Part shown: positions 43,257-55,600 of the stretch, one piece after another
Position numbering within the stretch: position 1 is the first letter of the stretch
Layout of the letters: each line of letters starts with the position of its first letter
Source: Zygnema cylindricum
Lineage: Eukaryota; Streptophyta; Zygnematophyceae; Zygnematales; Zygnemataceae
Length of the DNA: 64,000 bases
Reading direction: 5' to 3'
NCBI GenBank assembly: GCA_037447655.1
Contig: JBBHKE010001969.1
Location: 186,001 to 250,000, forward strand
Translations under genes and position numbers: made by a program
The notes under the pieces: model-generated
The model's database searches: none
What the model was told of the DNA's origin: nothing
Seen by the model: the letters and a program-made list of their open reading frames with translations, nothing else

Positions 43257-44208
43257 GTGCTCGTCTTCCAACGGTCCCTTCTCGATGGAACTCGTTCTCT
43301 TACTCCTGCTGCTATCGCGGATATGTCAGTTTTTTCCACTCTTGTTTCGACATCAGTTGCACGTGTTCAGGAATCTATTTCGGATAAGGTTGTCGCCTCT
43401 AGTAAGTCTGATATTCTCGAGGCGCTTCCTTCTGATACTTCGCGTGCACGCTTTCTTTCCTGTGGCGGACCTGGTTACGGAGCTTGGCTTTTGGCTATCC
43501 CTTTCTTATCTACCCTCCGATTCACCCCGGCTGAATTCACCACAGCCCTTAGGTTTCGGCTTGGCTTTCCTCACCCACCTTTGCTTGGCTCTCTTGTTTG
43601 CTCATGTGACCACGTTCTTGAGCCCGGCTGTGTTCATTTGCTTCGTTGCTCCCACGGAGGCTAGTTGATTAAGGCGCAGGACACGATTCGAGACACCATT
43701 GCTACAATCGCTTCAGAGGGGGGATATTCTGTCCGTCGGGAAGTTTCCCACATTATTCCTTCCCGTCGGATTGACATTGTATTACTTGATGGTGTGCGTC
43801 GTACATTTGGTGACGTTGTTTTGGCGAACCCTACCTCTAGTACAGCTCGACATGTGGGGTGTGGCCGCACGCGAAGCGGCTAGGAGGAAAGAGCGTGATT
43901 ATGCCCATCGCGATGCTATGGATGGTTTCATTCCGATGGCGGTCGAGATATTTGGTTGTTTGGGTGTGGCTTTGGACGAATCCCTCCGTGCTTGTGGTCG
44001 GCGTTCGTTCGAGCGGCGGGGACCTGGGAGCCCTTCAGTTTCAGTACTTACTTCCTTTTACCGTCAAAGTTTATCGGTGGCCCATCAACGAGTGCAGGCT
44101 TCTATCCTCCTTGAATCGTCTATTGTGGCTATGGATCGTCCACGTGTCCCTGATCTCCCTCCTCGTGCTCCTCCGGGGTTCGGGGACTTACGTGGTTGCT
44201 TTGCGTAG
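43257..44208 (+). pseudogene. R2-like C-terminal finger and nuclease region
   Basis: 43257-43664 ends in LVCSCDHVLEPGCVHLLRCS, a C-x-C...H-x4-C finger. After a stop, 43665-43883 has RRIDIVLLDGVRRTFGDVVL, compatible with a PD-(D/E)xK nuclease strand pair (RRIDIV ... DVVLANP). A further frame (43699 onwards) reads the continuation with KERDYAHRDAMDGFIPMAVE-like sequence. The nuclease would cut the target for priming. Confidence 0.6.
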
Positions 44209-45513
44209 ATTTTTAGTTATGCTGGGGTTTTGTTGTTAGGTGTTAGCTCTTTCCTTTGCTGTTTTGTTTGTTGTTTTTTGCTTTTTTGGTTGTTTTCCGT
44301 CTACTTGCCATCTTTTCGTGATTTCGTTGCTTTTGCCTTGCTTATCATTTTTGTTTCTTCCCCTGACATGTAGTTTTTCAGTTTTTGCTGTGCTACTTCC
44401 TTTTGTTCCCATGGACTCAAATGGTTTACCATCGCGCTTTTTTTATAAAGTCAGCATTTTTTTTTTTTTTGTAACTTACATGTATAAAATATACTCTATT
44501 AGAAAAAACGGTTGCTCTTAATATGACCACTGCTCTTTCATTGTCATTGTCTTAGGTAGTACTAATGCTCTTGATATGGTTGTTAGTCTTATCACTGTAA
44601 CAATTGCCAAGGTTATAACATGTCTTTTTGTTTGACTTTTTGATATTGTTGTTCTTGTTGATGTTTGGTCCTTATCTGCCTATGCTTTTGTCTTTTGGTG
44701 TTATCATCATAAAAATTATTCCTGCTAGGACCAGTTGAGAGTTTGTTGATCCAATTGCATACTTTCATGAGAACGGTCCACACATTGTACATAACCAACC
44801 TGATCTTGCCATCCCAATCAACAAGTAAATCTCTATCAGCTGTATTAATCCCATCACAATTTGTTTTTCCCGTCTGTACACAAAACAGGATTACTAATAC
44901 AAATCGCCTTTTTCTTGACCCTACTTTAAAATCATCCACGTGACTTGACCCGGAAATGAAATTATGAACACAAACACCCAACATTTAATCATGGCACTAA
45001 TAGCGATCCACGATATAGCGGGACATCCCCATCAAGTCGTGTGTTTCTTTGTCATCATTGTTCAGATGCAGACACTGAAATATTTAACCCGAGAAAGAGA
45101 GACTAAGTACAGGAAAACTTTCACACGGACTCGAAATAGCTGATGGAACACAGAATGGAAAGAGTGTCTCAACAATTCACGAGCTAAAAATTCTATGAGA
45201 GCTCATCAAGGAAACTTAAGGAAACGTACTATACAACGAAAATTAACTGTGTACACAACCAAAAGATGTGCCGAACATCATTGAAACAAGAAATCAACAT
45301 ACTAAAAAATGCATCATAAAAATCTCACAACAGTATCAATTACCTGCCAGAATTGCGTTGAAAAATAGGACAAATACAAAGCTGACAAGTGTACCGTAAA
45401 CTCCACGCTGTCCTACCATAAATCTCGGTCGAAGAAATCACAATGTCCAATAACCAACTGCCTATGAATGAACATACCAAAATTGAAGCTGATAAGCTAC
45501 AAACTAAAACGTT

Positions 45514-45648
45514 CTATTGCTTTTCGCAGGGAGTATCTCGTCCACAAGTGCAAAAAGACACCTTTGGACTGTACAAAAAATTGTTCGTCGGAGCATTTGC
45601 AGCAATACCCTCGAGCAAAGCATTGTCCTTGTCAATCCACTCCTTGAC
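45514..45648 (-). CDS. Second copy of the terminal NOT4 exon
   Basis: Acceptor AATTTGCAG then VKEWIDKDNALLEGIAANAP, ending FCTCGRDTPCEKQ and TAG at 45514. The 45 codons match 48362-48228 with one visible amino-acid change (Tyr for Phe). The other exons are not repeated. It could be spliced as an alternative last exon or be a passive duplicate. Confidence 0.5.
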   Translation of the reverse strand, partial: VKEWIDKDNALLEGIAANAPTNNFLYSPKVSFCTCGRDTPCEKQ

Positions 45649-45844
45649 CTGCAAATTGTCATTTCAGGCTTTAGTTTAACAAACAAGAAATGAACAAGAA
45701 AAATAATTGAAACCTGTACTTAAGAGCCAAGAAAAAGACAACCAGATTTCCAGGTGTTCATCGGTTGTGCCAGGGCTCCCTGAAAGCATGTGTACATAGC
45801 TTCCCAATTATAAAAAAACTAATATTTATATCCCGTAAACCTCT

Positions 45845-46004
45845 GGATAGCCTAGGTAGCCATGGCTCTAGCTTCCTCTCCAATTTCTCAGTGACTGCGA
45901 CAAGTTTGAGAGTTGGAGAGAGAAGTTAGAGGTAGGCTGCCTCGACTTCTTTCTATATTTCTATTCAGACCTAGAAAATACTTTAAAAGACCATTAATTT
46001 CTAC
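45845..46004 (-). repeat. LTR head fragment, minus orientation
   Basis: AGCCATGGCTCTAGCTTCCT through AGACCTAGAAAATACTTTAA to AATTTCTACA. It matches 24150-24291 and, inverted, 1091-1262. Only the LTR head is present. Confidence 0.6.
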
Positions 46005-47147
46005 AGATTTAATATGACAACATAAGCTACTATTTGCATATATTTTGTAAAGATTTTTTGGAAAACGCGACTATAAAAGCGTAAAATCATTTAATTGAAG
46101 TAGAGCCGGATTATAATCTGGGGGTGGGTGGACACTAACTAATAAGTACTATAATGCTATGTGTTTGTATGACAACTCTAAGAGAACTACAGTTCCAATT
46201 GAAAAATATAAGATTTAGAGTTCGTACTTACGAAAGGTACAAACTTTAGTGCAAAACCGCAATTAGAATGTTATATCGCCTCCGGAACAGTCCACCTGTA
46301 ATGGTACACCGCTCACCGTTATTAGTGTTAATAACACTAACTTTTGACGCGGCTTTTTGTGGCTCGAGATCTTAAATTAGTGGCAATAACATAAAAATGG
46401 AATTAACGCCAATACAGAAAGTTTTCATTGTGTTAACCACTTTATATTATGTACCTATAAATTACCGTCATGTACGACAAATCTGTTTTGTACAGAACGT
46501 CCATGTGATGTCCCATTTTTACAATGTTTAAATGAGTTTGGCATGCAAAAAAACTTTCAATACCTGTTAGCCCGCCGAAAATTGCGTGAACATTACTTGA
46601 TATAAAGCATGAAATAATGGAAAGTAACCTGAAATACTGTTAAATTTTGCTCTAGTTTGTACTGTTTTTTGCTAATTTTTTTTCTTCATGGATGACATCA
46701 ATTTAAGGTGTCAGCTGAGACATTTGTCAAATTTCCATACTGACTTCATGTCAGTCCTATGTTATGTACTCTGTAAGAATTTCAGTATTTTAATGTACTT
46801 CAATGTTGCGTATCACTGTCACCGTTCGATGCTATTTTGTAAATTTCATACTATGATCGGTACAACCCCGCCAATATTAGAATTGAAAACTCGCAACTCG
46901 TGAGCATATTTTTCAACCCAAAAACCATACAATAATGCATCAGCCAGCTGCTCATTGCATGGGACGTGGTTAAAATAGAAAGTATATATCTAACCATTCA
47001 AATTAGTACAATACCATAGAGATGCAGCTTGCATCCTATCGACACCTGATTGTCCCAGCATTTGATGAGGCAAATTGATTTGTACTTGGTGACAAAAAAC
47101 TAATCATATCCAAAATCGAACCAATTCATTGACACCCTATCGGTTGG
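46005..47147. other. Intergenic stretch with one TIR-like end
   Basis: TACACCGCTCACCGTTATTA at 46311 looks like the left terminus of the TIR families, but I found no matching right end. No gene is recognised: 46688-46903 is a short open frame without motifs. Confidence 0.45.
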
Positions 47148-48525
47148 CGAGCCCGTCACATCTGTCCCGCCACCAATGTAAACAGTAACATACATAAACA
47201 GAATATACTCTGTAAGAAAAAATGGTTGTTCTTAACAGAACTACTGTTCTTTCATTGTCATTGTATTAGTTATTACCAATGCTCTTGATATGGTTGTTAA
47301 TCTTATTGCTGTAACGACTGTCAAGGTTGTAACATGTCTTCTTGATTTAGTTTTCAATGTTAATGTTCTTGTTGATGTTGATCGTTATCTGCCAATGCTT
47401 TTTTCTTTTGGTGTTATCACCATAAAAATTATTCCTACTAGCACCAGTCGAGAGTATGTTGATCCAATTGCATATTTTCATGAGAAGAGTCCACACAGTA
47501 CACAACCAACCTGATCTTGCCATCCCAATCAACAAGTAAATCTCTATCAGCTGTACTAATCCCATCACAGTTGTTTTTCCCGTCTGTACACTAACTAGCA
47601 TTACTAATACTAATCTCCTTTTTCTTGACCCTACTTTAAAATCATCCACGTGGCTTGACCCGGATATGGAATTATGAACACAAACAATCAACATTTAATC
47701 ATGGCACTAATAGCGATCCACGGTATAGCAGGACATCCTCAACAAGTCATGTCTGTTTCTTTGTCATTATTGTTCAGAAGCAGACACTGAAATATTTAAC
47801 CAGGGGAAGAGAGACTGGGTACAGGAAAACATTGACATGGACTCGAAATAGCTGATGGAACAAAGAATGGAAAGAGCGCCTCAACAATTCACGAGCTAAA
47901 AATTCTATGAGAGCTCATCAAAGAAACTAAAGGAAACGTACTGTACAACAAAAATTAACTACGTACACAACCAAAAGATGTGCCGAACATCATTGAAACA
48001 AGAAATCAACATACTAAAAAATGCATCATAAAAATCTCACAACAGACTATCAATTACCTGCCAGAATTGTGTTGAAAAATAGAACAAATACAAAGCTGAC
48101 AAGTGTACCGTAAACTCCACGCTGTCCTACCATAAATCTCGGTTGAAGAAATCACAATGTCCAATAACCAAATGCCTATGAATGAACTTACCAATATTGA
48201 AGCTGATAAGCTAGAAACTAAAACGTGCTATTGCTTTTCGCAGGGAGTATCTCGTCCACAAGTGCAAAAAGACACCTTTGGACTGAACAAAAAATTGTTC
48301 GTCGGAGCATTTGCAGCAATACCCTCGAGCAAAGCATTGTCCTTGTCAATCCACTCCTTGACCTGCAAATTGTCGTTTCAAGCGTTAGTTTAACAAACAA
48401 GAAATGAACAAGAAAAATAATTGAAACCTGTACTAAAGAGCCAAGAAAAAGACAAAACCAGATATCCAGGTGTTCATCGGTTTTGCCAGGGCTCCCTGAA
48501 AGCATGCGTACATAGCTTCCCTTAC
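47148..48525. repeat. Segmental duplication, copy 2
   Basis: It starts CGAGCCCGTCACATCTGTCC and ends near GCGTACATAGCTTCCC. It is a direct repeat of copy 1 without the R2-like element, showing AACAGTAACATACAT at the empty site. It contains the NOT4 terminal exon and its downstream flank. Confidence 0.85.
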
Positions 48526-49610
48526 GAGAACAAGTATTCAGACAAGAAGAAGCCCAGTATTCCAATCTCATAAGATAATTCTCTACCAACATTTAACGCC
48601 ATTTTGAGGGCAAATCGATAAATTCATACCAGTTTTGGGTATATTCACATTCAGTTAACTCAACATTAGGGAAAATTTCTTCAATATAACTACACCGTGA
48701 ATCGTAATTAGCGTTAATGCTTTTTTCGTCTCTTAAAACATCTTTCTCCGTACACACATGTTGGATTGTGGATCTGACGGTTGCGATTAAAAGGTAATAT
48801 TTTCAACTTACGAATGGCGGCCTTAAATTGAAAATCGGACAAGTGTGTACGGAGAAAAGATGTTTTCAGTGGCGAAAAAATTATTAGCGCTAATTACGGT
48901 GTACCCTATGATTTATAAGAATGCTGAATTGCTGGATCCATCACAATATAACACCTTCAGTAATAAAAGCAGCGACTCAAAGCAACACTGCTCATTGCTC
49001 GGAAGTGTTAAAACATTTCCGGGCAGTCAAAACGCATTTAACTTTGTCCTGGACCGTTGGATATTTTCTGATGCAAGAGATCAAAAAGCAACCATCTTAT
49101 CTTCCAATCACAAAAAGTACTTCGACTGCCCAGAAAATGTTCAACACTAAAAAATGACGGGTACTGTACCGTCAAACTGAGAAATGCCCAGAACAAGAGT
49201 TATAAATGTATTGTTGAGAAAAAATACATAACAATGACTCTCCCAAAACTTGATTTGAATCAGCAAAACAGTTACCTCCATAAGCCTGCTCTCCAGTGCT
49301 CTCTCCACCTCCCGGGCATTTTCCACTTCACGTTCCAGAGATTCCACCTGGAAAATTCATACCATGGATCAACAACCTCCTTTCCATGCTTTTCACGCAA
49401 CAGTAACTCTGGAGTTCAACAGACTCATATGCTGCCAAAAAGATTGAAAAAAATTACCTGACCCCACCCGGGAAGTCCCTCGAGGAGAGATGCTTTGTCC
49501 AAATTTAAGTCTGTTGCGATTTGAAAGACGTGACCAACAGCACGAACAGCCCCAGTTGGCGATAACTTGTCATTACTTCCTTTGTGGTCCTTGCTTTCCT
49601 CGGTCCTCAT
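48228..49610 (-). CDS. CNOT4: CNOT4 exons 14-16: C-terminal coiled coil
   Basis: Exon 14 MRTEESKDHKGSNDKLSPTG, DLNLDKASLLEGLPGWGQ; exon 15 VESLEREVENAREVERALES; exon 16 VKEWIDKDNALLEGIAANAP to TAG 48228. All are phase 0 with good GT/AG borders (acceptors CTACAG, TTTTCCAG, TTTGCAG). Exon 15 is heptad-like. A short separate gene is the alternative, but no promoter or start is evident. Confidence 0.6.
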
Positions 49611-52600
49611 CTGTAGTTCCTGCTCGAATTACAGCCGCAACGTCATGTCACGGTACTGATTTTACTGGTCCAAACTGCTTCCTTTGCAAGACCCTTACAA
49701 CAGAATTCCTTCTTGGGGACATGCAAGGCCCATCCATGGCATTTTAATCTATTTAGATTTATTTACCTCGCATCTAGCTTTTTTTCACTCGATTTTGTGC
49801 TATAGATAATAAAGAATAGAACCTGGTAGTTCCTGCAGGTAGCTTCCGCAATTAGAATTAGACCAACAGGGTACCACACATAGACAGGTGAGCTTGGTGA
49901 ACCAGAGGTTTAACAACAGGAACGGAAAGGAGCTTATTAAACAAACCTATAAACCAGTTCCGGTTTTTATTTCTGATTATACTGTTGCCAAATTTTGCAG
50001 AGGAAACACACGTGCAAGACCTCTGTGTCTAGTTTCTCAGTAGAACACAACTTAGGCAAATGGAAATTTTTAACCACAAGCAAAGATGGGATGGGTACAG
50101 TTTTGAGATCTTTTCTTTACACTCAATAACCGAAATTACATAGAGCATGTTCTGGTACAAAAAAGACCGTACAAGCAATATTTTACCCACCATGGGCCAT
50201 AGACACATAAACACAACCTTTTTCTACGACAAAGAGGCATAAAGACATATAACTCACAAAAACTATTACTCTGAAATGCGAAACATTTCCTCACTTGTAT
50301 CTGTCACTGAGAATACATCACATTTGAATGTTACTGCATGTTGGCAAAAACTTAACAATGTCTACCAGCTAAAACAGCATAAATGAGTACTCTTCTGTGA
50401 TGACAAACATGTGAGAGTAGAAGTTATAAACCCACCTCCTCTAACCGCTGTTGCAGCAGGAGGCTCAAGCTGAGACCTGCCGCAAAGCCCACCTCCTCCT
50501 GTGAACTCTTTCCCACTTCTGTTAATGGATTTCCACTGATATTGATCGATTGTCCAATTTCTGATGTACAAACCAACTTATCTTGCTTCACCTTCTCAAC
50601 TCGCGATGAAATCAACTCCTCTTTCCCACGCCAACTAACTTCAGTAGACTTTCCATCAAATGCAGATTGCTCTCCCAAAGCCGAAACGCTTCCCTTCTTT
50701 GACGTCTGTGATGATAAACTCTTTGCACTCTTAATAGCCCCTTCCGGATTTTTGTTGGCCTCCATTTTCCCATCAGTTGCTTTGACTTTGATGTCAGTTC
50801 CACTTCCACCAGCTGGCTTGCTAACTATCGCCTTTGACTGCTCCAAGGCAGGCACACTAGAACTGTTCATAACGGCAATGCCTTCTTCCCGACTGTTAAG
50901 AACAGACTGCTTGTCTACTGCAGAAACACTGGGAGCTGCCTTTGAGGGCATTGATGGCCTTGTATTCACTGCAATTGCTTTTTCAACATTAGATCCCACC
51001 GAGTCATCGGACTGTTTTTCAAGCATTTGTGTGACTTCTGGACTAGATACAACAGCAGACTCGTTTGACCTAAGACCAGGCTCTGTTCTCTCCAATTCAT
51101 GAGCTGCTTGTCCGCACAATAACCTTTTAGACCTCTTCGTCTTTTCTTTCACATCCTGCGCCAAATGTTTTGCCTTGGTCTCCCGTTCATCCTTCGCCTT
51201 CTTGCCTTCCAAGCCATGGATCTTCTCCTGAACTTCCTCCTTACTCTCCAACTCATTGCTTCTTTCGTGGCCGACATCTGCCCTTCCAATCGGGCACCCA
51301 GCCTCCTCTGTTGTTTTTCCATCTTTTCCTTTGCCCAATCGTGCACTCAGACTCTGTACTTTCTCCACCGTCTCCCGTTCGCGCCGGACCTTCAGGCTCT
51401 TCCTCTTCTGCTCTTTCTGCTGGCAGCATCCCCCATCGGCTCAGGTTCAGATTTGATGCCAGCTTTTGGCAGTGCCAAGCCCTCCCTCAGCTCCCCACGG
51501 CCTGCGCAGAGGCATGCGCATGCAGACAAGAGAATCACTGCGGCGATTGAGACTGTTGGGGGAGAGCCCGGCCTGACAACAGGCACAAGAAGAGATATAC
51601 GGACACAATGTATGCCTATGGGGATGTCCCTCACCAGTAAATCCTCACAGTGGTCAGTGTCAAATTCTACAGCATTTTTGTTTAAACAAAACTACCATAT
51701 AAAGAACCACATTATCGTGCACCGAACAAATGCGACCTTCCTCCCATTAAGAATATCTAGAAGTGGTCTAATAAGTTAGTGCACACAATAAATAGTGAAG
51801 TCCAGTAGATTATGCTCAGTAAAAACAAAGCAGGTCTGACAAAGCTCAAAGTTGACGGCCATCAGTCTGCATAACTACAAAAAAATAAAATTGTACATTA
51901 TACATTGCAGTCCTGACATCCTGGTGGCAGGTGAGTAAGCGAGACGTTTCTTTCAATAAACGAGACTTTCACTATTCAAAGAAAAACCTGTTGAAGGTAC
52001 TTCAGTTCCACAACTTCATCACTTTTTCATGAGAATCACCACGAGAAAGCTCCCACAAAGCATGTATTGAATGCAAGACTACTTGACCATGGCAGCAATT
52101 CAATTTCGATGATTTTCATCTGCTGGAATAACAAAATGTCTAAGTACAGTCAAGGAATCTCTTCAGTAATAACTCCGGGTCTGTGTTGGTCCCGTACGTT
52201 TCACAGTGGTTGACACAAATTCAAGCCAAATGATGTAAAATGGTACATATACACCACATTCATGGCATTTCCACAACACTAACTTTGAAATGCACATAAA
52301 GAGGCTTCAACCCAAATAACATCGTTATCAACTACTATTTCTGTCACCTTTTTGGCTTCTAGAAGTTCAGTCTGGTTCAGGTTTTCTATTCATTAACATC
52401 AGCTCCTGCAGGCGGGCAGACATACAACGAGCACTAGCTAGCCCAAACAAGAGATTCTTATACTAACTGATCCACTGATTCAGTCACTACAACAAACTAC
52501 ACTGCCCATTCTTATTAGAGTTAATAACACTAATTCGGTAGCAACTTTTTCTGGCCGAAAATCATCAAATAATTTTAACAAGGCTATTTATGAAAATGAA

Positions 52601-55600
52601 GTACAATCCGCCACGTCTCCTTGCACTAAACTAGTGTTATATGTTCTAATTTTGCATTAACACTAATAAACCCTTACACTAATAACGATGGGCAATGTAA
52701 TTCACACAAAGCTGTAAAATCCTTACCCTCAATTGTTATTTTTGTCCAGTTCTACTCAAACCAAAACTGCACTCAAATTGCTAATACTAAAAAAATGGCC
52801 CAGCATTTCCCACACCATTATGTTTTTCTACGTCTGATAGTATCCTATAGAGTTCCGATAGGCCATGGTGTTTCATCTAGCACAAAGACCAACAGATGCT
52901 TAGCTGGGAAAGATAAGCGTCATTTTCTCACTTGTTAATGAAAGAAAATGGATATACTGGATGACAACAAATCCATCGCATAATGCAAAACAGCCACAAA
53001 TTCAAGCACACTAGAAGACCAGATACTGATAGGCTAGTGGTTCCATGGTTGCAACCACAGCCATCTGGACACTGCATGGCTTGACACAATGCTCACGATA
53101 TATACATAGTGATCACACACTCTTTTACAGGAACAGGAAGGTCAGAAGCAAATAAACCTCACCTTTGCTCGAAATGGTATGTGTCTACTATCCCCATTTT
53201 GCAATTGTTCTCCAACTTCAAGACTGTCCCTGTCCCCTTTTTGAGGGCTTCTGTCACTACCATGCCCAGATTGGTGCTCATGTCCTCCCCCCTCACTGAG
53301 AACCTGAGACCTCTGTGCCTCCTGGATCCTGGAACTCAAGCCATCTCCTCTCCTTCCATCTGTCAACGAAGGAGAATCGTTATCCCACAAAACACGTTTC
53401 GCAAACCCGGGTGGCTTTACAATGTTTGCCCCTTCAGCAACCCCTACCTCTGGAGTAGAAGCTCTGGGTGCTCTATTCAAAAGAGGCGAAGTAACCCTAC
53501 TTGTTGGAGCAGAAAAAACTGTTTCCTCAGACTTTGTCCTACCATGCCCAACTCTAGACGGCTCTTGAGATGAGGCATTGGTGTCAGGGATATTTCCATG
53601 TGAATCTTGAACTGCAACCCAATTCGTGACTTTGTGAACACCAACTCCTGACCAGTCACTGGGTTCTATACTAAGCGATGAATTTGATGTAGAAGAGCTC
53701 ATCTGACTATTGGGACCTACTTGTTGTCCAAGTTGTCCCACTTGCTGTCCTTGTTGTCCCACTTGTTGTGCAGAAATTGCACTCGGGGCTAACTCGACAT
53801 TGCCAGCATATGACTCAATGCCAAACGGTGTACTAGTCTGCCCACCAATCGGCAAAGAAGGAAATCCCGATGATAAAGACAAACTCCCTACGTGAGGATC
53901 ACTCACACCAGGCATAAGTGATCGACTTTGAAATGGGCCAGGTTGGAAGTTTCGCAGAAATTGCAACCCGGGTATGGCATTCACATGTCCATTAGAATTC
54001 TGGTTTACGCCTACAGCACCAGACTGGACGACACCTCCCTGAGCTCCATACAAGTGATTGCCAGGCTGACTAGTTAGTTGACTGCCCAATAGCTGTCCAG
54101 GAGAGTTTTGGGCAAAGAGAGGTCTGGTGGGAAACATGGGATCCAATTGAGGACTTATCTGAGCAAAAGGCCCAGGAAACGTGCTAAACCCTGCAGGAGC
54201 ATATGGGCTTGGAGGATAGGACCTCCCCGCTAAAGGTACACTGTAGTTCTGTGGCGGTGGGGGCAGATGATGCGCTGTTGCTTGGGGGGAGTACAACATT
54301 CCAGGTGGGAAAGAACCACCAGGTCCCACATTTGAATTGACATTAGGTGCCCCTGACAAAGACGACGGCCTTTGCCCAAAGAGCCAACCAATTGCAGGAT
54401 TTTGTAAAGCTGAAGGAGGTCCAGCAGGCCGAGTCTCTGGAACTCCACGTCCAACCGCCATAATAGCTGGATCAACAAACTCCAAATCTTCCAGAGAACT
54501 ATCCACGACAGTTGTCAAAATACTCGACGATGTTGTAGAAGTAATTGTTGCAGGCGTTTCCTGGACCGAGGGAAGCAGAGAACTGGATGGAATTTCCGCT
54601 CCAACCAGAGGAGGAGCTCCTGCCCGCCACATACATGCCATGTACGAGTCAACAAACATAAGAAAGCGCGAGTTTCTCTTGTGAAACTCACCCCCAAGAC
54701 TACCATCACCATGGTGGATCATCGTGGTGGTCATATGGGTCCTCATTGTGGTCTATATCATGTAGGGTTGTTCTTTCGCAAAAGTTCTTTTTAGTGCGTG
54801 TTTTTATGTTCTCTTGACAGGAAGATACAGTCATCACGAACTGCGACAAAAAGAATGCAAAAATGATGCAAGGGACTTCATCAGCCAGAGAAAAGCCTAA
54901 CTTACGGCAACTCCACTTTACAGGCAAGTTGCACATGGAAGAACTCGGCTTACCTTGAGGCTTTGAAAATCCTGGTGGCGCACTAAAACCAGAAGGCATG
55001 TTTGAAAGGCTTGTGGCAGGAATGGCAGGTGCTAGTAAAGGTGCAGAAAATCCAGGAGGTGCAGTGAGACCACAAGAAGCTGCAAGAAATAAAGGAGCCA
55101 TTAGGGAGCATTCCCACCTGGAGCCCATAAATGGTTACAAAAACTTAACATCCAGAACCTAGCATTTCATACTAACCAGCAAAAGAAATCACCTCACCTG
55201 CACTCTTCAAAGTAGGGGCTGGCGTTGCATTAGCCGCCTCAGAGACAGACTGGAGACCGAGGGGCTTCTGAAGAACAAATCCTGTCTTCTGCACCTCGCT
55301 CTTGCTAAAATAAGCAGACACCTCAAGATTTAAATTGCCAACTGAAAGAGTTTGAGGTTCACCAACTCCATCTGCGCAAGCATCCATCATACGGGCATGA
55401 TAACCATTCTTTGATGTCCCTTCAAACGGGTATTTGCTGCTGAAAAGAGACTTTTCAGCAACTTTTTCAGCTTTCTCCTCAAAGTCATCTTGAAGTCGGG
55501 CGAATTGGAATCTTGATTGCTTAGCCGGAACAGAGGTTCTTGATGTGTTCGAGTTATGGCTCTGACCCACTTGCTGACTCGAAACAGCCTTAACCCTATC

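Larger units (their letters stand above)
40268..44470 (+). mobile_element. R2-like non-LTR retrotransposon
   Basis: It is flanked by a 7-bp duplication GTAACTT (40261-40267 and 44471-44477), with a T-rich 3' end. The 5' end is a 68-bp tandem array. The + strand encodes a reverse transcriptase followed by a cysteine/histidine finger and a C-terminal nuclease-like region, the layout of R2-group elements with a restriction-like endonuclease. It is inactivated by stops and frameshifts. It sits in copy 1 of a segmental duplication; copy 2 (47148-48525) shows the empty site. Confidence 0.75.
40224..45812. repeat. Segmental duplication, copy 1 (with R2-like insertion)
   Basis: CGAGCCCGTCACATCTATCC at 40224, interrupted by the R2-like element, resumes at 44478 and runs to about 45812. 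Without the insertion it is a ~1.35 kb direct copy of 47148-48525 with few substitutions. On the minus strand it includes the last NOT4-type exon (45648-45514) and a conserved frame reading TADRDLLVDWDGKIRL near 44800-44850. Confidence 0.85.

Noticed and set aside
53710-53895. Plus-strand frame rich in CCPTCC repeats, metallothionein-like
   Set aside because: It is the antisense of the QQVGQQGQQVG repeat in CNOT4 exon 12.
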